Assembly (NCBI RefSeq): GCF_009362735.1
Contig: NZ_WHNP01000008.1
Span: 176,275 to 240,274 of the forward strand
DNA from: Paraburkholderia franconis
GTDB taxonomy: Bacteria > Pseudomonadota > Gammaproteobacteria > Burkholderiales > Burkholderiaceae
Reading direction: 5' to 3'
Length of the DNA stretch: 64,000 nucleotides
The notes beneath the pieces are model-generated. The model was not told the origin of the DNA, did not search any database, and worked only from the letters and a program-made list of their open reading frames with translations. This document shows, in pieces, positions 1 to 7,929 of the stretch; positions within the stretch are counted from its first letter, which is position 1; the number at the start of each line of letters is the position of its first letter. The position numbers and the translations under genes are program-made.

Positions 1-255
1 GGGCGCGACGGCTCGGTGACGATTCACGCCGACGCGTCGATCCACGCGGGTCTTTTCGACGGCGCGGAGCGCGCCGAGTATGCGCTAGCGGCTGGGCGCG
101 AGGCGTATGTGCACATCGCGCGTGGCGCGCTGACGGTGAACGGCGAAGCGCTGAAGGCAGGCGACGCCGCGATGATCACCGATGCGTCCGCGGTCACGCT
201 CGAGAACGGCGAGGGCGCCGAAGTGCTGCTGTTCGACCTGGGGCGGTTGCGTTAA
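1..255 (+). CDS. Pirin-family protein, C-terminal part (truncated by window edge)
   Basis: The reading frame is open from the first base to TAA at 253-255, so this is the last 84 or so residues of a gene that begins outside the window. The visible part reads as the C-terminal cupin barrel of pirin/YhaK-type proteins: a DASIHAGLF start, an AYVHIARGALTVNG strand pair, an LKAGDAAMI turn and a final ALLFDL-like strand (EVLLFDLGRL). Pirins are cytoplasmic bicupins, some with quercetinase activity. The metal-binding N-terminal cupin is not in view, so activity cannot be judged. A strong hairpin terminator follows at 314-346. Confidence 0.8.
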   Translation, partial: GRDGSVTIHADASIHAGLFDGAERAEYALAAGREAYVHIARGALTVNGEALKAGDAAMITDASAVTLENGEGAEVLLFDLGRLR

Positions 256-313
256 GCCGCCAGCCGTCAGGCTGTCGTCCGGGCGTTCGCGCTTTCGCCG
301 GACCATCGATGAG

Positions 314-346
314 AAACGCCACGGGATGTCGTTCCCGTGGCGTTTT
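314..346 (+). terminator. Intrinsic terminator after the pirin gene
   Basis: A 13-bp perfect stem (arms 314-326 and 333-345, AAACGCCACGGGA and its complement) closes a 6-nt loop and runs into TTTT. The A-run on the left arm means it could also stop minus-strand transcription coming from the Spy-like gene. Confidence 0.85.
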
Positions 347-432
347 CTTCTACGTGTAGCACGCGATGATCGGCGCGAGGCAAGGGCGGCCGACCGCGCC
401 GCCCTGCGCGACGCGTCACGTGCGATCGCCGC

Positions 433-984
433 TTACGGCTTCACCGCCGAAGCCGCCGCGTCGCCGCGATGCTTTTCCCAACGCTCGCGCATCTTCTCGT
501 GACGCTGCTCCATCTTCGCGAAGTGCTGCTTGAGCGAGGTGCTGACGGTGGTCTTCTGCTGGTCGTTCAGGCCGTTATAGAAGTTGAGCCACGCCGTCGC
601 CGTCTGTTCGCGCAGTTGCGCGTCCTTCTGCTCGATCTGCTGATGCGCGGCGTGCATCGCGTTCAGGTCGAGGATCGGCTGCTGCTGCATCTGCTTGAAC
701 TGCTGACGCATCTGCTCGTGGTTCGCGCGTTCCGCTTCATGGCTTTGCTTCATCGTGTCGAGCGCGGCCTGCCATTGCTTTTCCTGATCCGCGTTCAGCT
801 TGAGCTGCCCGTGCAACTGGTTCAGCTCCTTCATAAAGTGGCCGTGGTGCCAGCCGGGACCGCCGGGGCCCATGCCACCGGGACCACCGGGGCCACCTTG
901 GGGCTGCGCGGCGAACGCGGACCCGAGACTCAGTGCGAGCGATGCAGCGGCGACGGCGAGAAAGCGTGATGTTTTTTTGGACAT
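433..984 (-). CDS. Spy/CpxP-family periplasmic protein (LTXXQ-like)
   Basis: This 183-residue protein has a typical signal peptide (MSKKTSRFLAVAAASLALSL, cleavage near AFA-AQ). A Gly/Pro-rich linker (GGPGGPGGMGPGGPGW, about residues 30-46) follows, then a long, highly charged helical region rich in Gln, Lys and His. The helical pattern (LKLNADQEKQWQAALD, and LNDQQKTTVSTSLKQHF near the end) matches the LTXXQ repeats of Spy/CpxP periplasmic chaperones. ATG 984 is preceded by AAGGAG. The gene is divergent from a response regulator/sensor kinase operon, the same arrangement as cpxP and cpxRA in enteric bacteria. The intervening DNA carries GTAAC repeats (see 1086-1150). Chaperone function is inferred from family and fold. 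Confidence 0.8.
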   Translation of the reverse strand: MSKKTSRFLAVAAASLALSLGSAFAAQPQGGPGGPGGMGPGGPGWHHGHFMKELNQLHGQLKLNADQEKQWQAALDTMKQSHEAERANHEQMRQQFKQMQQQPILDLNAMHAAHQQIEQKDAQLREQTATAWLNFYNGLNDQQKTTVSTSLKQHFAKMEQRHEKMRERWEKHRGDAAASAVKP

Positions 985-1085
985 TACAGTGCTCCTTGAT
1001 GACTAGCCGACGATGCCGCCTGTCTCGAAGGTGGACGGGCGTGCATTCGGTAAGGCACAGCGTAGAGGGATCGAACGAGGGGCGT

Positions 1086-1150
1086 GTTACGCGTATCCTT
1101 GCGGAAGTTACGCGACATTACGTGTGCCTTTCGCGGTAACACCCCGTAAC
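1086..1150. promoter_or_regulatory. GTAAC repeat array, probable response-regulator binding region
   Basis: GTAAC occurs at 1136-1140 and 1146-1150 with exactly 5 nt between, giving GTAAC-N5-GTAAC on the plus strand. Two further copies lie on the other strand inside identical GTTACGCG octamers at 1086-1093 and 1107-1114, 21 bp apart (two helical turns). The spacing resembles the CpxR box (GTAAA-N5-GTAAA). The array sits between two divergent genes, and autoregulation by the adjacent OmpR-type regulator is inferred. Confidence 0.55.
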
Positions 1151-1207
1151 CCTTTCGGGGGTCAGTTGGGTCGAATAGCCGTCGGGGCGCGCGTTACACT
1201 TCAAGCC

Positions 1208-1933
1208 ATGGCTACTCAAATTCTTGTCGTCGATGACGACGTCGAACTGCGCGACCTGCTGCGCGATTACCTGGCCCGGCAAGGCATCGAGGTTTCGGTG
1301 CTGCATGACGCCAGCTCTCTGGAACGCCGCATCGAGCGCGAACGTCCCGACCTGATCGTGCTGGACCTGATGATGCCGGGTGTCGACGGGCTGACGGCGC
1401 TGCGCAAGCTGCGCGCGTCGGGTGACGATATCCCCGTCATCATGCTCACGGCGCGCGCCGACGATGTGGACCGTATCGTTGGCCTGGAACTCGGCGCGGA
1501 CGATTACCTCGGCAAGCCGTTCAATCCGCGTGAGCTGCTCGCTCGCGTGCAGGCAGTGTTGCGACGCCGCAAGACGCAGCCGTCGGCGGCCGCGCCCGAG
1601 CAGCGCGAGCCGTTTTCGTTCGGCCGCTTCACGCTCGATTTCCAGTCGCGCACGCTGCATCAGGAAGGCAAGCCGCTCACGCTGTCCGGCAGCGAATTCG
1701 CGCTGCTGAAGATCTTCGTTAATCACCCGATGCGCACGCTCACCCGCGAGCGCCTGCTCGAACTGCTGCACGGTCCCGAATACGACGGCACCGACCGCGG
1801 CATTGACGTGCAGGTGTGGCGCCTGCGCCGCATCCTCGAAACCGATCCGTCCGTTCCGCGCTTCATCCAGACCGTGCGCGGGCGCGGATATGTGTTCGTC
1901 CCCGATGGCGAGCAACATGCGTCGTCCAATTGA
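1208..1933 (+). CDS. OmpR/PhoB-family response regulator
   Basis: A 241-residue DNA-binding response regulator. The receiver domain (about 4-120) shows acidic pocket D9-D11, phospho-acceptor D53 (in VLDLMMPG), T81 and K103. A winged-helix Trans_reg_C domain follows at about 135-235 (SGSEFALLKIF, DVQVWRLRRIL, VRGRGYVF). ATG 1208 is chosen because the protein then begins directly with the receiver strand MATQILVVDDD; longer in-frame starts would add an unrelated tail. It overlaps the following kinase gene, so the pair is one operon. The output is probably the GTAAC-bearing intergenic region and the divergent Spy/CpxP-like gene. Confidence 0.93.
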   Translation: MATQILVVDDDVELRDLLRDYLARQGIEVSVLHDASSLERRIERERPDLIVLDLMMPGVDGLTALRKLRASGDDIPVIMLTARADDVDRIVGLELGADDYLGKPFNPRELLARVQAVLRRRKTQPSAAAPEQREPFSFGRFTLDFQSRTLHQEGKPLTLSGSEFALLKIFVNHPMRTLTRERLLELLHGPEYDGTDRGIDVQVWRLRRILETDPSVPRFIQTVRGRGYVFVPDGEQHASSN

Positions 1934-3248
1934 TTCGCTGTTCGGACGGCTGGCGCTGCTGGTCGTCTGCGTGCTGCTGCTGTCGCATTTCGCGTGGTAT
2001 CTGCTGGTACGTTTCGAGCGCAACCAGTTGCAGACGCGCTACGCCGTCGAAGAAGCGGTGTTTCTCGTCGATGCCGTGCGCGATCACGTGAGGCGCGAGC
2101 CCGACCAGCCGCTACCGTCGCGCGTGCGTCTCGTCGATCCCGCCAGCAACGACGTGCCGCCCGATGCGCCAAACCTGCCCATGCCGCTCAACCGCTTCCT
2201 TGACGACGTGCGCGACCGCATGCCGACCTCGACGCAGGTGCGCATCGGCGCGCCCGGCAAGCCGCCCACGTTATGGGTGCGCTCGGCGAGCGACGCGAGC
2301 TGGATCGTCGTGCCCGTGCAGCCATTGCGGCCGCCGCGGCCGCTCGACCGGATGGTGCTGTGGCTCGGCATCATTTTCTCGGCGGGCGTGATGGCGGCGC
2401 TCTTCGCGGCGTGGCAGTTGCAGCAGCCGCTGCGCTCGCTCGCGCAGGCTGTCGCGCGCTTCGGGCGCGGCCTGCCCGTGCCGCCGTTGCGCGAACGCGG
2501 GCCGCGCGAGTTGCGTCAGCTGACGCACGGCTTCAATCAGATGGTCCAGGAAGTCGAGCGCACGGAGCACGACCGCGCCGTGATGCTCGCGGGTGTCGCG
2601 CACGATCTGAAGACGCCGCTTGCGCGTCTGCGGCTGCGCGCCGAAATGATGGACGAACCGAAGATGCGCGACGGCGTCGTGCGCGACGTCGATTCGATGA
2701 CGCATATCGTCGAGCAGTTTCTGGTGTTCGCGCATGACGGCGCGGATCGCAGCGAGCCCGTCGAAGTGGATGCGCAGTGCGAGCGCGTGGTGCGCAGCTA
2801 TCGTGCGGTATCGTCGGGCGCGCCGACGGTGCAGACGGATTTGTGCGCCGGTCCCGGATTCAGGCTGCCCGCGGCGACGCTCGACCGCATCCTGTCGAAT
2901 CTGCTCGATAACGCGCATGCGTATGGCGCGCCGCCCGTTGTCGTTTCCACGGCGCGCACGCCGCGCGGCTTCACGCTGACCATCAGCGACAACGGCAGTG
3001 GCATTGCCGCGCAGGACCTGATCAACGCAAGCCGTCCGTTCGTGCGGCTCGATCCCGCGCGCGGCGGCAACGGCCATAGCGGCCTGGGGCTCGCAATCGT
3101 CGAGCGGCTCGTGCGCCGCGCGGGCGGCGAATGGCAGATCGGCAACAACGACGCCGCAACCAACGGCGGGCGAGGGCTGCGCGTGCAGATGACGTTCCCA
3201 TTGGAATTAGAGTCGCGCGCGGCGGCGACCTCGGAAAGCGCCTGGTGA
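1917..3248 (+). CDS. Sensor histidine kinase (EnvZ/CpxA type)
   Basis: A 443-residue inner-membrane kinase partnered with the upstream regulator. Order: TM1 (about 11-30), a periplasmic sensor segment (about 31-144), TM2 (about 147-167), HAMP, then HisKA with phospho-acceptor His229 in VAHDLKTPLARL. The HATPase_c domain shows its N box (LSNLLDNAHAYG), G1 (DNGSGI) and G2 (GHSGLGLAI). The start codon lies 17 nt before the end of the regulator gene; an ATG 12 nt further upstream (1905) is also possible. The short periplasmic loop has no recognisable PAS or Cache domain. The signal is unknown, but the divergent CpxP-like neighbour suggests envelope stress. Confidence 0.92.
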   Translation: MRRPIDSLFGRLALLVVCVLLLSHFAWYLLVRFERNQLQTRYAVEEAVFLVDAVRDHVRREPDQPLPSRVRLVDPASNDVPPDAPNLPMPLNRFLDDVRDRMPTSTQVRIGAPGKPPTLWVRSASDASWIVVPVQPLRPPRPLDRMVLWLGIIFSAGVMAALFAAWQLQQPLRSLAQAVARFGRGLPVPPLRERGPRELRQLTHGFNQMVQEVERTEHDRAVMLAGVAHDLKTPLARLRLRAEMMDEPKMRDGVVRDVDSMTHIVEQFLVFAHDGADRSEPVEVDAQCERVVRSYRAVSSGAPTVQTDLCAGPGFRLPAATLDRILSNLLDNAHAYGAPPVVVSTARTPRGFTLTISDNGSGIAAQDLINASRPFVRLDPARGGNGHSGLGLAIVERLVRRAGGEWQIGNNDAATNGGRGLRVQMTFPLELESRAAATSESAW

Positions 3249-3293
3249 TCCGCTGCGCGGGGTGAGAAGGATCGACGGAACTTGATGAGTATC

Positions 3294-3319
3294 GACGGGC
3301 AGTGACGCCCGTCATTCCC
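3294..3319 (+). terminator. Weak terminator-like hairpin after the kinase gene
   Basis: Arms GACGGGC (3294-3300) and GCCCGTC (3307-3313) close a 6-nt loop and are followed by ATTCCCTTT. The T-tract is poor, so termination would be partial. Confidence 0.4.
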
Positions 3320-3356
3320 TTTCATGCGCGCTGCGCGCGAGGCGAGAGGGTCGCGC

Positions 3357-3623
3357 CTATTCGGTGAAGAGCGAGTTGAGCGCGGCGGCCGCTTCGCTGT
3401 CGACGGTATTCCACGTGACCGTGTCCGCCTCGAAGATGTAGTGCGTCGTGTACTTGCCAAGACGCGCCAGGATTTCTTCCTGGATCACTTCCGGCGCCAC
3501 TTCGAGTTTCAGATACCACGCGGTCGACGACAGGCGTGTCTGAAACGCGCCGTACTCTGCAAGCAGATGATCGAAAGCGTCAGCGTCCTGATCGCGGCAG
3601 ACGATGACCAGATTTCCCTTCAT
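3357..3623 (-). CDS. Small conserved protein of unknown function
   Basis: An 88-residue cytoplasmic protein without signal or membrane segment (MKGNLVIVCRDQDADAFDHL..., ending LNSLFTE). ATG 3623 is chosen over a longer frame because GGAGG lies at the right distance in front of it. Alternating hydrophobic strands and amphipathic helices suggest a compact alpha/beta fold. I do not recognise the family. It lies between the kinase gene and the diguanylate cyclase gene, with about 150 bp separating it from the latter. Confidence 0.75.
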   Translation of the reverse strand: MKGNLVIVCRDQDADAFDHLLAEYGAFQTRLSSTAWYLKLEVAPEVIQEEILARLGKYTTHYIFEADTVTWNTVDSEAAAALNSLFTE

Positions 3624-3779
3624 GCGAACCTCCGGGGAGCGTATAGCGGTGATCACAACCTTCGTTCGAAAGTCGATGATACCTGCTTGCGCTTCGCTTG
3701 CCCGGCGGCTTCGGCACAGGGATGCAGGCTGCATGGCCCGCAAACACCATGCGCGTACCTGACCGCGCATTTCAGAGGA

Positions 3780-5459
3780 TCACCAGACGCTGGCGGACGC
3801 GCGCGTGGGCGGCGCGGTGTCGTCGGGCGGAACGGCTTCGCTGCGATCGCGGCCGCCCTGTTTTGCCGTATAGAGCGCCTGGTCGGCGCGGCTGACGATG
3901 CGCTCCGGCAAATCCTCCTGCGACAATTCCGTGATGCCGATGCTTACGCTCAAGCCCACCGACGGAGGCAGCTTCGTCGACGGCATCGACTTGAGCCTCA
4001 CGCGCAGGCGCTCGACTACTTCGAGCCCCGCGCCGAGTGCCGTCGCGGGCAGCAGAATGCCGAACTCCTCGCCGCCCAGCCGCCCGATCGCGTCGCTGCC
4101 GCGCAGCTCGCTGCGGCACGTGTCGACGAAATGTTCGAGCGCGCGGTCGCCCGCCGCGTGGCCGAAGCGATCGTTGATCTGCTTGAAGTGATCGAGGTCG
4201 GCGATCGCCATGCAGAGCGGCTCGCCCGCCGCATGCGCACGGTCGATCTCATGGCGCAACAGGTCGAGGAAATAGCGCCGCGACAGCGCGCCTGTCAGGG
4301 CGTCGTGGCGGGCCTCGGCGGACAGCAGCGTATTGGCCGACTGCAACTGCTCGGCGAGCACGCGCGTCGCGCGGTGGTGGCGCCGCTCGCGCAGGTACGA
4401 CACGGTGATCACCCAGGCCAGCGCGACCGTACCCGCGAGCGTCAGGAACACCAGCAGGTGATCGCGCTTGTGATTGCGCATCAGTTCGGGCCAGGCGGCG
4501 AGAGGATCGACGAGATGCGCGGAGAGCCCCGAATTCAATCCTTCGCGGGACTGGTAGAGCGTCGGGACCGGCTGGCCGGGCATGTCGAACAGTTGCTCGG
4601 CGATCTCAGGCGGCACCCACGGCGCATCGCGGCGCACCTGCCCCTTGACGGCCCGGATCTGCACGGGCTGGAAGTGGTCGCGGTGATAGGTGCTCATGCG
4701 CTCGGCCTCGCGCATCTGCGTGACGCGCGAGTTCGGCAGCGCCTCACCTTCGAGCGCGGCGTTGTGCGCCATGATGATCACGCCGTTGTCGTCGGTGACG
4801 AAGGTGCCTGCGTGCGCGACCCAGTGACGCAGCCGCGCGATGCCGACCTTCGCGACGATCGCGCCGACCAGCAGCCCATCGTCGTAGACGGGCGCGGAAA
4901 TGAAAATGCCCGGCTCGCCGCTCATGCGGCCCACGCCGTACGCCTCGCCGAATGCGCCGAGCAGCGCGTTGGTCAGATAGCTGCGCGAGCGCATGTCGAT
5001 GCCGACGAACGACTGCGCGTTCTGCGCGTTGCTCGCGGCCACGCATAGTCCGTTCGCGTTGACGAGCCAGATGATGTCGAGGCCGGAGAAGCCCTGAGCG
5101 TCGCGCAGAAAGCCGTCGATGCCCGCCAGCTCGGGCGATTTCAGCAATTCTTCCCGATGAGCGGGTTCCCCGTCGACGCCTGAAACGGCATAATTCTGCG
5201 AGTGCGTCAGCGCCTGCTGGATCACGCCGAGTTCGGCCATGGTGGCGGGTATGGCACGCGACATCGCCAGGTCGCTCGCGATCACTTCGGCCATGTTGTA
5301 GACGATCGAGCCGGACATCTGCCGCTGCTGGCGCAAGGCGGCATCCAGTTCTTGCTGTACCATCCGGTCCGCGACCAGGCCGGATGCGAACCAGCATGCG
5401 ATCACGACCAGTATGAAACTGGCCGGTCCCGATGCCTGGCGCAAGATTGTCCTTTTCAT
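3780..5459 (-). CDS. Membrane-bound diguanylate cyclase (Cache-like sensor plus GGDEF)
   Basis: A 559-residue protein that should make cyclic di-GMP. An N-terminal TM (about 10-30) is followed by a large periplasmic Cache-like domain (DIIWLVNANGLCVAASN, RSYLTNAL, ISAPVYDDG, VTDDNGVIIMAHN). A second TM follows (LLVFLTLAGTVALAWVITV), then a short coiled linker and a GGDEF domain. The active-site loop reads GGEEF, which is catalytically competent in this family. No RxxD inhibitory site is evident five residues upstream (RGSDAIGRLGGEEF has RGSD nearer the loop). ATG 5459 is chosen over an upstream start because AGAGGG precedes it and the TM then begins close to the N-terminus. It appears to be transcribed alone. 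Confidence 0.9.
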   Translation of the reverse strand: MKRTILRQASGPASFILVVIACWFASGLVADRMVQQELDAALRQQRQMSGSIVYNMAEVIASDLAMSRAIPATMAELGVIQQALTHSQNYAVSGVDGEPAHREELLKSPELAGIDGFLRDAQGFSGLDIIWLVNANGLCVAASNAQNAQSFVGIDMRSRSYLTNALLGAFGEAYGVGRMSGEPGIFISAPVYDDGLLVGAIVAKVGIARLRHWVAHAGTFVTDDNGVIIMAHNAALEGEALPNSRVTQMREAERMSTYHRDHFQPVQIRAVKGQVRRDAPWVPPEIAEQLFDMPGQPVPTLYQSREGLNSGLSAHLVDPLAAWPELMRNHKRDHLLVFLTLAGTVALAWVITVSYLRERRHHRATRVLAEQLQSANTLLSAEARHDALTGALSRRYFLDLLRHEIDRAHAAGEPLCMAIADLDHFKQINDRFGHAAGDRALEHFVDTCRSELRGSDAIGRLGGEEFGILLPATALGAGLEVVERLRVRLKSMPSTKLPPSVGLSVSIGITELSQEDLPERIVSRADQALYTAKQGGRDRSEAVPPDDTAPPTRASASVW

Positions 5460-6152
5460 CGACCCTCTGATCCGTCTGACTGATTCATGCAACAAAGCCT
5501 TTCGTTGCAACGCGCCGGCGTTGGGCCGTTCCTGTCGATCTTCGCCGTGTGCCGCACGGACCCAGGATAGATGCGCCGGTCCGCCGTCCTCGTTGCTGGC
5601 AGCCTGCTGGATACGCCGCTTCCAGATTTTAACCGTCGCGCGGCAAGGCGCCAGTCAGGATTTGCTCGCTTGAAAGTCCCGTGTGGTCTTTAACGGCCTG
5701 GGAAGGGACTTTCTGAATAGCGCGGCGCGATTCCAATGTGGCTCGCGCGCGACGGTCCGCGGGCTTGGGTGCGAGGCGCCGCGCGGCTCGCTGCTTACAG
5801 ATGCATTCCGAGAACCATTCAGCGTGACATTTGAATGTCAACGGTTGTTTCTGTCACACGGGTTGTAGTAGTGTCGTGCCGTCCAAAACGAGGAAAGCTC
5901 GCCGTTCTGCCGGCGGCGGCCGCGCGGACGAATGCGCCGGCCGTGTGCGCAGGCCGGCACGGGGCGCCGCGCAACGTCTTCGTTGCCGGCCAATGCGTAT
6001 CAACGCCAACGATCTACCGCGCATTAGCGTTTTGTCATGCCTGATTTCCGCTTTCCGGATCGAAACTCGGACCGCCGCGCCGCGCGCCCTGCGGGTGTAG
6101 CCATGATGGCTTGCGGCGAGCTCGCGCTCCCGTGCAACGGGAGGGCCGCCTG
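5460..6152. other. Long intergenic region upstream of the ABC transporter genes
   Basis: About 690 bp with no credible gene; the open frames here are short and unlike proteins. The only clear element is the palindrome at 5825-5840, followed by a T-rich stretch and a possible promoter (TTGTTT near 5846, TAGTAG about 15 nt on). The region is long enough for a structured leader, but I recognise no known riboswitch. Confidence 0.5.
5825..5840. promoter_or_regulatory. Palindrome TGACATT-TG-AATGTCA, candidate operator
   Basis: Perfect 7-bp inverted repeat with a 2-bp centre, about 310 bp upstream of the ABC permease gene. Its size and symmetry fit a dimeric HTH repressor site. The regulator is not identified. 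Confidence 0.4.
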
Positions 6153-7907
6153 ATGGATGTGTTCGGCTTCAGCCTGAACCGTACCGCCAACGCGTCGGCG
6201 TGGCGGGTACTGCCCAACCGCTGGGACTTCATTGCGTTTCCGTTGATCATCTGCCTGATCGCGATGGCGTTCATCGGCTTCCATCAGACGATGGCGCCCA
6301 TTTCGACGCTCGAAGCGAAGCCGATCTCGCTCGATCCGTCGAACCTGCCCGAGTACGCGTTGCGCACGACGCTGCGCATGCTCGCCGCGATGGTCGCGTC
6401 GCTCGTCTTCACGCTGGTCTACGGCACGCTCGCCGCCAAGAGCCGCCGCGCGGGCCAGGTACTGGTGCCGATTCTCGACATCCTGCAGTCGGTGCCCGTA
6501 CTCGGCTACATCTCGTTCACGGTGACGTTCTTCCTCGCGCTCTTTCCGTCGCGCGTACTGGGCGCCGAGCTGGCCGCGATCTTCGCAATCTTCACGAGCC
6601 AGGCGTGGAACATGACCTTCAGCTTCTATCAGTCGCTGCGCACGGTGCCGCGCGATCTGGACGAAGTGTCAAAGGGCTTCCATCTGACTTCATGGCAGCG
6701 CTTCTGGAAGCTCGAAGTGCCGTTCTCGATGCCGGGCCTCATCTGGAACATGATGATGTCGATGTCGGGCGGTTGGTTCTTCGTCGTCGCATCGGAAGCG
6801 ATCACGGTCGGCAATCACACGATCACGTTGCCGGGCATCGGCGCGTACCTCGCGCAGGCGATCTCCGGGCGCAACCTGCACGCGATCGGCTGGGTGATTC
6901 TCACGATGACGGTCGTGATCCTCGCGTACGACCAGTTCCTGTTCCGGCCGCTCGTCGCGTGGACCGACAAGTTCCGCATGGAGACCACGAGTTCCGGCGA
7001 CGCGCCCGAGTCGTGGCTGCTCGACCTGATCCGCCGCACGCGGCTGATTCACCGTCTGCTCGTGCCTATCGGCTGGATGTTCGCGAGGGCCGCGCGCATT
7101 CCGATCCGCTGGCCGAGCGTTGGTCACGTGAAGTTCGCGAAGCCGGCGAGCGAGAAGTCGTCGAAGGCCGGCGACATCGTGTGGGCCGTGATCGTCGTCG
7201 TGGTCACGCTGTATGTCGTATATCGCGTCATCGAGTATGTGCGCTCGGGCGTGACGCTCGACGAGGTCGGCCATGTGTTCGTGCTCGGCCTCTTCACGCT
7301 GTTGCGCGTGACGCTGCTGATCGCGCTCGCATCGGTGGTGTGGCTGCCTCTCGGCGTGCTGATCGGGCTGCGTCCGGCGCTCGCCGAAAAGGTCCAGCCG
7401 CTCGCGCAGTTCCTCGCGGCGTTCCCGGCGAACCTGCTGTTCCCGGTGTTCGTGATCGTGATCGTCAGGTTCCATCTGAATCCGGACATCTGGCTCTCGC
7501 CGCTGATAGTGCTCGGAACGCAGTGGTATATCCTGTTCAACGTGATTGCAGGCGCGAGCGCCTATCCGAACGACTATAAGGAAGCCGCGAAGAACTTCCG
7601 CATCCGCGGCTGGCAGTGGTGGCGCCAGGCGATGCTGCCGGGCGTGTTCCCGTACTACGTGACGGGCGCGATCACGGCCTCGGGTGGCGCGTGGAACGCG
7701 AGCATCGTTGCGGAGGCCGTCCAGTGGGGCGATACGAAGGTCGCGGCGCATGGACTCGGCGCGTATATCGCGCAGTACACGGCCGCCGGCGACTATCCGA
7801 AGATCATTCTGGGTATCGCGGTGATGTCCCTGTTCGTGTCCCTGTTCAATCGTCTGTTGTGGCGTCCGATGTACGCCTATGCCGAAAGCCGTCTGCGGCT
7901 CGATTGA
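6153..7907 (+). CDS. ABC transporter permease with two fused permease domains (NitT/TauT type)
   Basis: A 584-residue integral membrane protein containing two binding-protein-dependent permease units in one chain. The first (about 20-285) has its cytoplasmic EAA-type loop around DEVSKGFHLTSWQRFWKLEV. The second (about 345-580) has it around KEAAKNFRIRGWQWWRQAML. The hydrophilic stretch between them (about 285-345) is the linker. ATG 6153 is chosen because GGGAGGG lies 7 nt upstream and the protein then starts MDVFGFSLNR. The ATPase gene follows 22 bp later. No substrate-binding protein is encoded nearby. Family resemblance is to nitrate/sulfonate/taurine importers, but the substrate is unknown. 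Confidence 0.9.
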   Translation: MDVFGFSLNRTANASAWRVLPNRWDFIAFPLIICLIAMAFIGFHQTMAPISTLEAKPISLDPSNLPEYALRTTLRMLAAMVASLVFTLVYGTLAAKSRRAGQVLVPILDILQSVPVLGYISFTVTFFLALFPSRVLGAELAAIFAIFTSQAWNMTFSFYQSLRTVPRDLDEVSKGFHLTSWQRFWKLEVPFSMPGLIWNMMMSMSGGWFFVVASEAITVGNHTITLPGIGAYLAQAISGRNLHAIGWVILTMTVVILAYDQFLFRPLVAWTDKFRMETTSSGDAPESWLLDLIRRTRLIHRLLVPIGWMFARAARIPIRWPSVGHVKFAKPASEKSSKAGDIVWAVIVVVVTLYVVYRVIEYVRSGVTLDEVGHVFVLGLFTLLRVTLLIALASVVWLPLGVLIGLRPALAEKVQPLAQFLAAFPANLLFPVFVIVIVRFHLNPDIWLSPLIVLGTQWYILFNVIAGASAYPNDYKEAAKNFRIRGWQWWRQAMLPGVFPYYVTGAITASGGAWNASIVAEAVQWGDTKVAAHGLGAYIAQYTAAGDYPKIILGIAVMSLFVSLFNRLLWRPMYAYAESRLRLD

Positions 7908-7929
7908 GATTCATTGAAGGCAAAACGCG

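Noticed and set aside
1013..1207. N-terminal extension of the response regulator
   Set aside because: The frame is open, but the sequence has no receiver homology and would cover the GTAAC repeats. ATG 1208 starts directly with the conserved strand.
5683..6110. Several frames of 60-90 codons in the long leader before the ABC permease
   Set aside because: They are Arg-rich, overlap one another, and lack ribosome binding sites.
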